Made by a program: the position numbers and the translations under genes
Notes under the pieces: model-generated
The model's database searches: none
Told to the model about the DNA's origin: nothing
Seen by the model: the letters and a program-made list of their open reading frames with translations, nothing else
Part shown: piece by piece, positions 56,702 through 64,000 of the stretch
Numbering within the stretch: position 1 is the first letter of the stretch
How the letters are laid out: each line of letters opens with the position of its first letter
Assembly: GCF_003403315.2 (NCBI RefSeq)
Contig: NZ_CP048407.1
Location: forward strand, 2,108,001 to 2,172,000
Direction of reading: 5' to 3'
DNA length: 64,000 nucleotides
Source of the DNA: Thermaerobacter sp. PB12/4term
GTDB taxonomy: Bacteria > Bacillota > Sulfobacillia > Thermaerobacterales > Thermaerobacteraceae

Positions 56702-58342
56702 TCATCGGACTTTGAGAATCGAATTAAAGAAGCTATACAACGCGTCGCCGGCAATGATACCTGCCGCGGTGATGCTCATGGGCGTTTCAGCCTCGGCCCC
56801 GTACCGGCGGCTAATCACCACGCGCAACAGAATGCCGACCAGTACCGCCCAGCCCGCCAGCGGCATGTTAATCAGCAACCCGGTCGCCAGCAAGATACCC
56901 ATCTGGCGCGAAGGTCCGCCGAGGAATTGAATCAAGGCACCGGGTATAGCCGCCAGCAATAGCTTGGTCAAGATCGAAGGATCCTCGACACCGGCTTGAA
57001 TCGTTGCCGCAAATACCCGGTCCACCGGAGGGATCAGATCCTTTTGGAAGTAGTTCGGCCAAACCAGCGCAACAATTGCAGCCGCGATGACAAACGCAAT
57101 CAGATCGGCTCGAAATTGCTGGCGCCGGCCCTCGAGTTCAAAGGCTCGGCTTCCTTCACGGCGCCTCAGCAACCAGCCTGCTTTCAAATCGTACCCCATG
57201 TCGGCAAAAGCAGGCCCGGTGGAGGCGGTGTATCCGGTAAGTAGGGCCAGGGGCACCGCGGGGAACCCCATGAGCATTCCTAACACGAGAAAGATCAGCG
57301 TCACCGCAAAGGCCGGGAACCACCCCGCATGCATTGCTGACAAGCCAACAATGAGTTCCGAGACAAGAGCAGCCACCGCTGCGAACAAAATCCACAGCGC
57401 AATTTGGCCACCGGACATTTCTGAAACAAGCCCACCGATTACAGCCAATATGATGGCACCAATGATGTACAACCCGAATCCGCTCGTTAGCACCCGCCCG
57501 ATGGTCCGTTCGTCAACCGTCGTTTCAAGTGCCCCGTTCCAATCACCCACGTTGCGTCCCCGTTCGCTTTCCGGAGACTCCCCGCCTTGTCGACGCAGGA
57601 GAATGAGCGTGATTTGCAGCAGCGCAACGACGCCGGCGCCAATCATCATGCCGTGGGGGATATAGAGAGCATTCAAATCGATCCCCCACAAGGGCTGGGA
57701 ATAACCACGGAGCAACAGACCGACACCAAACATCGTCAGCGCCCATACGTTTCCTATGAAAGCCACGCCGAACGCCGACATGGGCACCTTCAGAATCGAC
57801 CCGATCAAGCCGATAAGTGTACCCCACAGGAGGAGCCGGGCCCGCCGCCCGCCCTCGTCTCCCGCCAAGATCGCCTCGGCCGTTGCAATACCCGGAGGCC
57901 ATGCACCGGAGGCGGGAAAGATGCGGGAGTCGAAGAGGCGGTACATGATCCACGCATCCACGAATAAGCCGATTGCTGCCCCAACCAGCATCGGCCATAC
58001 GAGGTCAGGCCGCCCAATGGCGAAGGGTATGCCCATCGGCAGCAGCAGTGAATTGGCGGCGCCGAAGGTGGCACCCGAGATACCCGTTTGGATTAAATTC
58101 TGCCGATGGATGGAACGGAAAGGCCGCAAGAACCCTACAGGAATGCGGGCGGCTAACATGGCGATAAGGGCACCAATAATGGCGGTATTTGCCGTGATGC
58201 CTAATTGCGTGATGAGTTGCAGGCCAATGATGGCACCAATAACGGACAAGATAACGTTTAAAGCCAGGGGAACAGGCTCAAAGATACTCGGATGCCGACC
58301 CTTCGCTGTTTCCATCTCTTCTCGAGAAACAATGTTCTGCAT
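56702..58342 (-). CDS. OPT-family oligopeptide transporter
   Basis: A 546-residue membrane protein with about 14 hydrophobic segments. It belongs to the OPT family, which imports peptides or metal chelates with protons. Recognisable are FRSIHRQNLIQTGISGATFG, the GAWPPGIATAEAI loop, MSAMHAGWFPAFAV and MGYDLKAGWLLRR. The second ATG (58342) has better spacing from GAGGTGAG. Placement with DUF1177, DUF917 and AroM genes is a recurring set in my recollection of other genomes, and suggests uptake of the compound that these enzymes process. GC is visibly lower than average. Confidence 0.87.
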   Translation of the reverse strand: MQNIVSREEMETAKGRHPSIFEPVPLALNVILSVIGAIIGLQLITQLGITANTAIIGALIAMLAARIPVGFLRPFRSIHRQNLIQTGISGATFGAANSLLLPMGIPFAIGRPDLVWPMLVGAAIGLFVDAWIMYRLFDSRIFPASGAWPPGIATAEAILAGDEGGRRARLLLWGTLIGLIGSILKVPMSAFGVAFIGNVWALTMFGVGLLLRGYSQPLWGIDLNALYIPHGMMIGAGVVALLQITLILLRRQGGESPESERGRNVGDWNGALETTVDERTIGRVLTSGFGLYIIGAIILAVIGGLVSEMSGGQIALWILFAAVAALVSELIVGLSAMHAGWFPAFAVTLIFLVLGMLMGFPAVPLALLTGYTASTGPAFADMGYDLKAGWLLRRREGSRAFELEGRRQQFRADLIAFVIAAAIVALVWPNYFQKDLIPPVDRVFAATIQAGVEDPSILTKLLLAAIPGALIQFLGGPSRQMGILLATGLLINMPLAGWAVLVGILLRVVISRRYGAEAETPMSITAAGIIAGDALYSFFNSILKVR

Positions 58343-58371
58343 CATCTCACCTCACCCGGAATGCCCTGCGA

Positions 58372-59301
58372 TTACCGTTGAACTTGAAGCACGACCATGC
58401 GACCGTAGAGGTCACAGAGACGGCGGTACTCACTCTCGTAGTAGAATTTGAACTTGCCCTGACCAAATAACTTGGCGACCTCGATGACATACCGAACTGC
58501 CAACGCAATGTCGACTTCGTGACTGGCTCCGGTGGCGGAGCCAGGAACCATGGTCTCCGTGGTGATGGCAAGGCCCACCACCGGTGCCGATGTGGCCACC
58601 GCCGGCTGCATGATGCTGTTGAGGTGGTGGACCCCATTACCGTAGGGAGTGATGTCTTGCATTGTGATGGGTAACACAACCGGCAGTCGTCCCGTCACGA
58701 TTTCGTAGACATCCAGCAGATCATCGGTTAGCCGGAGAATCCATCCCTCCTTTACCGGGGCGGTGATGGCAATGCCCCGATGGTTACAAATTCGATTCCC
58801 CTTGGTGGTGTCGATCGAAATCACCGCGTCCATTGCGGCGTCGACTTCCATGGCGTTCATCGTGGCGATGTCCACTGGGGATCCCATGAAGGGCACCGGA
58901 TCGTGGGGCTGGGTCGGCGCATCCGGGCAAATATGGGTTGTGATGATGACGTCGCCGGCCAGCATGTCCCCGCGTCGGTGCATGTCCGCTAGCTTTAACC
59001 CTGCGGCCAAGGCGGCCACGGCGCCGTCACCGTCGGACACGTAACCGATCTGTTCTGGCCGGGCGCCAAGGCCACCCAACCGGCCGATGATGCCCAGGGT
59101 GGGGGCAGATCCTCCTTGGGTCTTCCCTCGTGTCCCGGGAATGACGACTTTGACAAAGTCCGTTTTCCCTTGGGAGCCTTCAACCGTTCGGACCTCGACG
59201 TTCGTCCAGTCGTAGCGCGCAAACAAATCGCGGATCGTTTCTCCGCTTGCCTGAGGGGAATCCACCGCATCAAGTACTTCCAGGACGTATTTCAGCGCCA
59301 C
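58372..59301 (-). CDS. DUF1177 family protein
   Basis: A 309-residue protein of unknown function matching DUF1177. It starts MALKYVLEVLDAVDSPQASG from GTG 59301, behind AAAGGAGGCGG. Notable are GTRGKTQGGSAPTLGIIGRL, the TTHICPDAPTQPHDPVPFMG stretch and a SIDTTKGNR segment. No membrane segment or signal peptide. The pattern of His, Asp and Cys in the middle could form a metal site, but no activity is established. It is 30 bases upstream of the OPT gene. Confidence 0.83.
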   Translation of the reverse strand: MALKYVLEVLDAVDSPQASGETIRDLFARYDWTNVEVRTVEGSQGKTDFVKVVIPGTRGKTQGGSAPTLGIIGRLGGLGARPEQIGYVSDGDGAVAALAAGLKLADMHRRGDMLAGDVIITTHICPDAPTQPHDPVPFMGSPVDIATMNAMEVDAAMDAVISIDTTKGNRICNHRGIAITAPVKEGWILRLTDDLLDVYEIVTGRLPVVLPITMQDITPYGNGVHHLNSIMQPAVATSAPVVGLAITTETMVPGSATGASHEVDIALAVRYVIEVAKLFGQGKFKFYYESEYRRLCDLYGRMVVLQVQR

Positions 59302-59364
59302 GACGGACCGCCTCCTTTCGTCCTTTGGATGCTCCACGTCCAAAAGCCGCCCAATCAAGCGGCC

Positions 59365-60429
59365 TCAAAAATAGGTAGCCATCGCTTTTCCGAGGACGCG
59401 TTCCACGGGAAGAAGCGCGTCGGCGTGACGAACACCGGCTCCCAGGGGGATTCTCTCCTTGGGGATCATGATCACCACCACGTGGCGACCGTTTTGAATC
59501 TCGGCGGACGTCACGGGGATCCCGCTGTCAACATCCACCGTGGCGATCAGATCGGGGAAGGTGGCCAAACGTTGGCCCGCCCGCTCGGCGGTCATGTACT
59601 CGTTCCAGAACGTCAACTCCAAGTCTCCGACAACCAGTGAGCCTACATCGTAGCCACCCGTGGTCTCCAGGCGGTAGTCCTTGACCTCTCCCTCGGCCAG
59701 GACCTCGCCCCCCAGCCGCTCAATCAGGGCGCGGGCGACAGCCCGGCCACCATGGGGAGCCTGTTCGTCAATCAAGGCGCCCACTTCGATGGCGAAGGTA
59801 ATGGCCCCCGCGGCCCCATGCTCGCGGACCCACGAGGCAGGGACCGGATTGCGCGCCACCGCCACGAGCCCACCCGCCTCGACTGCCGCTTGGCGGACCA
59901 CCCGGTCGACGACGGCGAGGGCTCCCTCCACCACAAGGCTTACCCGCCGCGCCCGGCGAGGATCCCCCCCGACGGCGGCTTGGACCGAGCGGTAGCCATC
60001 GAGGCGGTCCAAACCCATGGAACCCATGACCCCGGTGGGGTGAGCGCGCCCATTGCCGGCGGCGTCCACCACCGGAATGCCCGTCATCGCCGATTGGAAC
60101 CACCCATTTAACGTCGCCAGGCCGCCGTTCTCGGAGGTGATGAGGCCGGCAATACGCCCGTTGAGGCGCTGATTCAAGGCCTGCAAAGCTGCCACGTAAT
60201 CCGCCGGCTTCACATATTGATCTTTTGCCGCGGGCGCTCCGACAGCCGAGACCGTCACGACCACGTCCTCGTCGTTCAAGTCATCCAAGCGAACCAATTG
60301 GGGATCGCCGACCGTGAAGGCGAGTTCGCCCAGGTTGATGCCCTCCGACAAGGCTCCCCCGCCTCCACCTCCCAGGAAGGCGCCGCCTAGGGCGGCATGA
60401 CGAACCTGCGCACGATCCAGCCGCATCAC
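59365..60429 (-). CDS. DUF917 family protein
   Basis: A 354-residue protein of the DUF917 family, beginning VRHAALGGAFLGGGGGG, with the Gly-rich loop typical of the family. ITSENGGLATLNGWFQSAMT and PVVDAAGNGRAHPTGVMGSM are conserved blocks. Some relatives are thiohydantoin desulfurases or are found with hydantoinase subunits, so action on a cyclic amide is conceivable. GTG 60429 and ATG 60426 are both possible starts after AGGATGG. Gene order racemase, DUF917, DUF1177, OPT suggests one pathway. Confidence 0.83.
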   Translation of the reverse strand: MMRLDRAQVRHAALGGAFLGGGGGGALSEGINLGELAFTVGDPQLVRLDDLNDEDVVVTVSAVGAPAAKDQYVKPADYVAALQALNQRLNGRIAGLITSENGGLATLNGWFQSAMTGIPVVDAAGNGRAHPTGVMGSMGLDRLDGYRSVQAAVGGDPRRARRVSLVVEGALAVVDRVVRQAAVEAGGLVAVARNPVPASWVREHGAAGAITFAIEVGALIDEQAPHGGRAVARALIERLGGEVLAEGEVKDYRLETTGGYDVGSLVVGDLELTFWNEYMTAERAGQRLATFPDLIATVDVDSGIPVTSAEIQNGRHVVVIMIPKERIPLGAGVRHADALLPVERVLGKAMATYF

Positions 60430-60542
60430 CCATCCACCATCCTTTTCCTGGACGATTGGGACCCGATGTCACTCTGAGGCGCTGACCGGCCGCCGGCGGA
60501 TGGCCTTTGTTTGCCCCGCCAGGGGAAGAACTCGGCGACCGG

Positions 60543-61226
60543 TTAGCGAACGGACCGTTGGGGGTTTAGCGGATCCCGGGGAAGCGCAGGATTCGTATCG
60601 GTGGCATAGCGCAGGATCAGCCCGGCTGCCAGCACCGGGTCGACCACCGGCACGCCCAATTCCGCGCGAATGCGGGGAGCGACACCGACGGTCACAAAGC
60701 CGGTGCAGCCAAAGAGGATGACATCGGCACCCTGCTGAACTAGCCCTCGCGCCGCATCCACCGCCCGATCCCGTGCACCCGGTTCCAGCAAATGGGTTGT
60801 GTTGGTTACACCTTGGGGGCGAGCCACGGCCACGACGCGGTCTCCCAAAACCCTGGCGATGGGGGCAGGCACATCCGGCGTAATGGACAGCACACCCACC
60901 CGGCCACCCAGCGCAAGCGCCACGGCCGCTCCCGCCGAACCCGCTCCGACCACGGGCACAGGGACCTCTGCGCGCACCTCGTCCAGGGCGGGATCGGCCG
61001 CACAACTGATCAAGATCCCTCGGCAACCCTCTGCCGCCATTTGCTGGGCCAGGGCGATGATCTTGGGCCGAGCCAGCGCTTCGGTCGCCTCATCATAAAT
61101 CCCGCGCGGCTGATCGGGAATGCAACGGCTGAGCGTCGGCAGACCGTACTCTTTTTCCAGCAACCGCCCGTGGGCTTGAAGGATCTCCGCGTCGTCGATG
61201 GTGAGGACCCTGATAATCCCGATCAC
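60543..61226 (-). CDS. Asp/Glu/hydantoin racemase-like protein
   Basis: A 227-residue member of the Asp/Glu racemase superfamily. It starts MIGIIRVLTIDDAEILQAHG and has the paired cysteines ISCAADPALDE (about residue 72) and FGCTGFVTVG (about residue 175) that act as acid and base. A racemase or isomerase step on the imported compound is likely (hydantoin racemase and maleate isomerase are relatives). The GTG start overlaps the aroM stop by four bases. Confidence 0.85.
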   Translation of the reverse strand: MIGIIRVLTIDDAEILQAHGRLLEKEYGLPTLSRCIPDQPRGIYDEATEALARPKIIALAQQMAAEGCRGILISCAADPALDEVRAEVPVPVVGAGSAGAAVALALGGRVGVLSITPDVPAPIARVLGDRVVAVARPQGVTNTTHLLEPGARDRAVDAARGLVQQGADVILFGCTGFVTVGVAPRIRAELGVPVVDPVLAAGLILRYATDTNPALPRDPLNPQRSVR

Positions 61227-61906
61227 GCGATCACCTCCGCTACCAGGCGCGCGACGATGGATCGAGCCAACAACACCGGCACCCCGGTCATTTGCCGGAC
61301 CTGCTCCTTCATCCCTTGGGTGTAGCCCATGCAATCCAGCACCACGTAATCAACCCCGGCCTCCCTCAAGACGTGCGCTGCTGCTTCCAGTTCAGCGCCA
61401 TGGCCGTAGGGTGAGGCCGACGCGACATGGAGGTGGCCGGCCACCGACTCCCACTTCTCGCGCGTCAAGCCTTCTTGGGCCGCCAACGGGCAAAGAATGC
61501 CCAGGCGACTCCCTCCTGCGATCGCCCGAACGCCTTCGACCAACAAGCGTTCCGCGAACAGCAAGGGCTTGCGATGGGCGAAGGCAGGAAATGTACCGGT
61601 GCACACCAGCACCGTCGCGTCCACGCCGGCTTCCTCCAGCTCGTCAATCGCTTGTTGAATCCGTGGAATGATATGGCGCTTGGCAATCACCACGGACGAA
61701 CCGTCCCTGAGGCGTGTCACCAGGGTGTAGTCGGTGGCGTCCGGATGCAGGGCCGCGATCTCGGTCGCGCTAAGGCCATCGAGGGCGCCCCGCTCCATCA
61801 CCTCCACCGTGCCCAGCCACTGGACCATTTCGGGCACCATATCGGTGCGCGGCGACTGGCCAATGGTGATCACACCCAATTTCGGTGGACGTTGCACCGC
61901 GCTCAC
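61223..61906 (-). CDS. AroM-family protein
   Basis: A 227-residue AroM family protein, beginning KLGVITIGQSPRTDMVPEM and containing LVCTGTFPAF, GRSIVARLV-like ends (LARSIVARLVAEV) and VLDCMGYTQGMKEQVRQM. AroM is named from an E. coli gene near aroL, but its function is unknown; the fold resembles Asp/Glu racemases, and cysteines in CTGTF and CMGYT could be catalytic. Its 5' end overlaps the iclR-type gene by 137 bases in another frame. It is coupled to the following racemase gene by a GTGA overlap. Confidence 0.83.
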   Translation of the reverse strand: MSAVQRPPKLGVITIGQSPRTDMVPEMVQWLGTVEVMERGALDGLSATEIAALHPDATDYTLVTRLRDGSSVVIAKRHIIPRIQQAIDELEEAGVDATVLVCTGTFPAFAHRKPLLFAERLLVEGVRAIAGGSRLGILCPLAAQEGLTREKWESVAGHLHVASASPYGHGAELEAAAHVLREAGVDYVVLDCMGYTQGMKEQVRQMTGVPVLLARSIVARLVAEVIA

Positions 61907-62678
61907 TCTCCCCGCTGGGCGTGGTCCCGCCGAGGCGTTGGGAAACGCGGACGGCTGCCTCTTGGGTCAGGGCCACGATGCGCCGCAGGCGCTCAGGCGT
62001 AAGGCGGTAAGTTGGCCCGCCACTGCTGATCGCCCCCACCAGCCGTTGTTCTCCGTCGAACACGGGAAACCCAACGGCAAAAGCATCGGGCGTTACTTCA
62101 CCGACGGAGTGGGCATAACCCACCTCCCGAATCCGCTGCAGTTGCGCCTTGACTTCCTCCACCGACAACCCGTCCGCCGACAATTGGTCCTTTATGGCAC
62201 GGAGATAAGCCTCAATGCGAGACGGCGGCTGAAAGGCGAGCAGAACCTTGTTCGATGCCCCTCGATGCAGCGGGTAGACGCCTCCGACCTGCATCATCAG
62301 CTGGATCTCATGGGACGACTCCACCTTGTCCAAACACACACTGAAGCCGCCGCGTTCCACCGTCAGAAAGGTCGACTCGCCGGTCTCCTGCGAAAGCCAC
62401 TCCATAACTGGACGCGCCACTTGACGGAGATCGACCCGTCGCGCCGCCGCAAGGCCCAGGATCAGGACCCGTTCGCCCAGGCGATACTTCTTCGTCAGCG
62501 GATCCTGCTCCAGATAACCGTGGCGCCGCAACGTGGAGACAAGTCGGAAGGCAACCGCCTTGTTCACCCCGAGGTGCGCGGCCAGACCCGACAGCGACCA
62601 CTCGGCGGTGTCCTGAAAGCAATCCAGCATTTGCAAGGCCCGGCCGACCGTCTGGAGATACTGATCACGATCTTCCAC
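61770..62678 (-). CDS. IclR-family transcriptional regulator
   Basis: A 302-residue regulator with N-terminal winged helix (VGRALQMLDCFQDTAEWSLS, LAAHLGVNKAVAFRLVSTL) and C-terminal effector domain (TGESTFLTVERGGFSVCLDK, PLHRGASNKVLLAFQP, VGFPVFDGEQRLVGAISSGG). Normal IclR proteins end about 250 residues in; here about 46 more residues (GESERGATSTEIGC onwards) are read from inside aroM in another frame, so the original stop seems lost. It heads the racemase-OPT genes and probably controls them; a GGTTCG/CGAACC palindrome lies upstream. Confidence 0.88.
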   Translation of the reverse strand: MEDRDQYLQTVGRALQMLDCFQDTAEWSLSGLAAHLGVNKAVAFRLVSTLRRHGYLEQDPLTKKYRLGERVLILGLAAARRVDLRQVARPVMEWLSQETGESTFLTVERGGFSVCLDKVESSHEIQLMMQVGGVYPLHRGASNKVLLAFQPPSRIEAYLRAIKDQLSADGLSVEEVKAQLQRIREVGYAHSVGEVTPDAFAVGFPVFDGEQRLVGAISSGGPTYRLTPERLRRIVALTQEAAVRVSQRLGGTTPSGESERGATSTEIGCDHHWPVAAHRYGARNGPVAGHGGGDGAGRPRWP

Positions 62679-62738
62679 GAAGTGGTGAGCCCTCCAGGGA
62701 GCGCCCGTGGCCCCCGCAGCATCCGAACCGGTTGTCGT

Positions 62739-62755
62739 GGTTCGTTTTGCGAACC
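62739..62755. promoter_or_regulatory. Putative IclR-type operator
   Basis: GGTTCG and CGAACC flank TTTTG in a perfect 6-5-6 palindrome 61 bases upstream of the iclR-type gene, in the gap before the second M29-like gene. This spacing and GTTCG/CGAAC core resemble known IclR-family sites. Confidence 0.5.
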
Positions 62756-62856
62756 TCTGTTTCGCTGATAGATTACTTCTGCACGGGTACCCCGGATCCT
62801 GCAGCCCGGGCCGACGAATTTACGAAAACGCCTGGAGTTCAGCGCGGGGTTGAGGG

Positions 62857-63822
62857 CTACCCGACGATACGGCCGTCCTCCACCACCAGGTGGTTGTCCA
62901 AGTAGAGGGTGGGGCGTAGGATGACGCCGTCGGTGTGGCTTGGGGCATCCACCGTCCCGCCCAAGTTTACGCTGCTGCCGATGCCCACATGGACGCTCCC
63001 CAGAATCCGCTCGTCCTGAATCAACCGACCGGAGAGGCTGGCTTTGGGATTGGTCCCCACGCCGATCTCGGCGATATTGTACACGCCCGGGTGATGGAAG
63101 GACGCCAGGAATTCTCGGTATTCCTTCGCTTGCCGGCCTCCTTCGATGGCCGTCACCACGCCGCCCTCGACCCGCAGACGAACCGGCTCACGCAGGATGC
63201 CGACAGGGGCCAGGCTGCCGTCGAAAACGATCCAACCCTCGGTGGTACCCTCCAGGGGTGCCAGCGCTGTGGTTCCTGCCGGAATGAAGTTCCATTGACC
63301 CGGCTGGTCACAGACTCCATCGACGGCCATGGCCGTCCGGTCACCCAAACGCATCGTGACGTCCGTGCCGTTGCGGTCCACGACCCTGGCCGTTCGGGCG
63401 TTGGTAAACATCTCTGCCAGGCGGCGGGTCTCACGAGCAAGGCGGTCCTGGTCGACGTCGACCGGTCCCCGCATCATCTCTTCCGTCAGCCCAGAGCACA
63501 CGAGGACCCGTGCACCGGCGGCGCGGGCCTCCCGCACCGCCTTGGTGTGGGTGATGGACACCGACGGCGCCACCACGACGGCGTCCGCTGCCGCGAAGGC
63601 AGCGCCCACGAAGGCGGGCGGCTCGTCGTTCTGACGCTCCAGGGCCGGCCAGGTCACCAGACCCACCCTGGCACTCAGCACCTGACCCGCGGTGACGAAC
63701 GCGTCCAGTAGCCGCGGGCTTTGGAGCGAGTCACCGGCAATGACAAGACCCTCACCGGACCTGACCTTCAGGTTGTGCATCAACACCTTGTGGGCAATGC
63801 GTACCAGTTCCGACACGTTCAC
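62857..63822 (-). CDS. M29 aminopeptidase / NicX-like protein, copy 2
   Basis: A 321-residue paralogue of the gene at 55.6 kb. The shared pattern includes APSVSITHTKAVREA, EIGVGTNPKASLSGRLIQDE, GSVHVGIGSSVNLGG and SHTDGVILRPTLYLDN, with the same Glu, His and HxD metal ligands. The two copies are clearly diverged, so different substrates are likely. Its GTG start overlaps the stop of the upstream class V aminotransferase gene by four bases (GTGA). Higher GC than copy 1. Confidence 0.82.
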   Translation of the reverse strand: MNVSELVRIAHKVLMHNLKVRSGEGLVIAGDSLQSPRLLDAFVTAGQVLSARVGLVTWPALERQNDEPPAFVGAAFAAADAVVVAPSVSITHTKAVREARAAGARVLVCSGLTEEMMRGPVDVDQDRLARETRRLAEMFTNARTARVVDRNGTDVTMRLGDRTAMAVDGVCDQPGQWNFIPAGTTALAPLEGTTEGWIVFDGSLAPVGILREPVRLRVEGGVVTAIEGGRQAKEYREFLASFHHPGVYNIAEIGVGTNPKASLSGRLIQDERILGSVHVGIGSSVNLGGTVDAPSHTDGVILRPTLYLDNHLVVEDGRIVG

Positions 63823-64000
63823 CGCCGTTCTTCCTTTCGGATAAGGTCTGCAAGCAAACGGGCTGCTTGTTCGAGGTCCGCTTCCGTGTTGTAGTAATGG
63901 GGAGAGATCCGCACAACTTCCTGGACGCCGTGTTTCGTCAGCGCCACATGTGCCATAAAGGATCCTGCCTCGACGATGACGCCCTCTTCCTCGAGCGCCG
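63819..64000 (-). CDS. Class V aminotransferase, C-terminal end (partial)
   Basis: The minus strand from the window edge to the stop at 63819 encodes about 60 residues, including LEEEGVIVEAGSFMAHVALT and VRISPHYYNTEADLEQAARL. This is the C-terminal pattern of fold-type I class V aminotransferases (cysteine desulfurase-like). The rest lies beyond the window. Coupled to the second M29-like gene. Confidence 0.75.
   Translation of the reverse strand, partial: ALEEEGVIVEAGSFMAHVALTKHGVQEVVRISPHYYNTEADLEQAARLLADLIRKEERR

Overview
The window comes from a very GC-rich, Gram-positive-type bacterium. Much of it is above 70% GC. Genes often start with GTG or TTG behind strong AGGAGG-like ribosome binding sites, and amino-acid genes are controlled by T-box leaders and a ykkC-family riboswitch, a combination typical of Bacillota. 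The gene content and composition resemble Thermaerobacter or a close relative; that genus is my inference and was not checked by a search.

Layout. 1-2.6 kb: threonine synthase (minus) behind a complete Thr-type T-box leader with its own promoter, then an ArsR-type repressor with a START-fold partner. 2.7-15.0 kb: mostly single genes of central and oxidative metabolism: an acyl-CoA synthetase, a CxxC carboxymuconolactone-decarboxylase-like protein, two nucleoside-recognition (Gate) membrane proteins, CoxG- and XdhC-like proteins, a UPF0173 hydrolase, a sirtuin, an FAD-linked oxidase, a VOC-DinB fusion and prephenate dehydratase. 15.2-19.7 kb: an accessory island. It holds an IS200/IS605-type tnpB element that appears to split a small membrane-protein gene, a low-GC block with a broken papain-like cysteine peptidase gene, and the 5' part of a group IIC intron directly after a terminator hairpin. 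19.9-21.3 kb: isocitrate lyase (minus).

21.5-33.5 kb: one branched-chain amino acid operon, ilvN-ilvC-leuA-leuC-leuD-leuB-ilvD-ilvB. It is read from a strong promoter through about 920 bases of leader holding, in tandem, a ykkC-family riboswitch with its terminator and a leucine (CTC specifier) T-box with its own terminator. Several proteins here carry unusual Ala/Pro-rich tails, and LeuA lacks the regulatory domain.

33.5-40.6 kb (minus): a dipeptidase followed by a complete peptide ABC importer (DppA, B, C, D, F order). 41.0-49.5 kb (plus): an amidohydrolase, an ECF vitamin transporter (two ATPases fused in one chain, EcfT, and an S component of the PanT-like family), an M20 deacylase, a short-chain dehydrogenase and a beta-decarboxylating dehydrogenase. 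These converge on a minus-strand unit (50-54.4 kb) of a PucR-type regulator, a class III aminotransferase and a CoA-acylating malonate/methylmalonate-semialdehyde dehydrogenase. Together they would fit uptake and breakdown of pantothenate to 2-oxoisovalerate and acetyl-CoA. This is a hypothesis; pyrimidine or other beta-amino acid catabolism is the main alternative.

49.7 kb and 54.8-55.3 kb hold gene and transposon remnants (livF, aldehyde dehydrogenase, IS3 and IS256 fragments). 55.6-64 kb (minus): a poorly understood catabolic cluster with an OPT transporter, DUF1177, DUF917, an Asp/Glu racemase-like protein, AroM, an IclR regulator, two M29-aminopeptidase/NicX-like proteins and the end of a class V aminotransferase gene. 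Its OPT end is visibly lower in GC than the rest.
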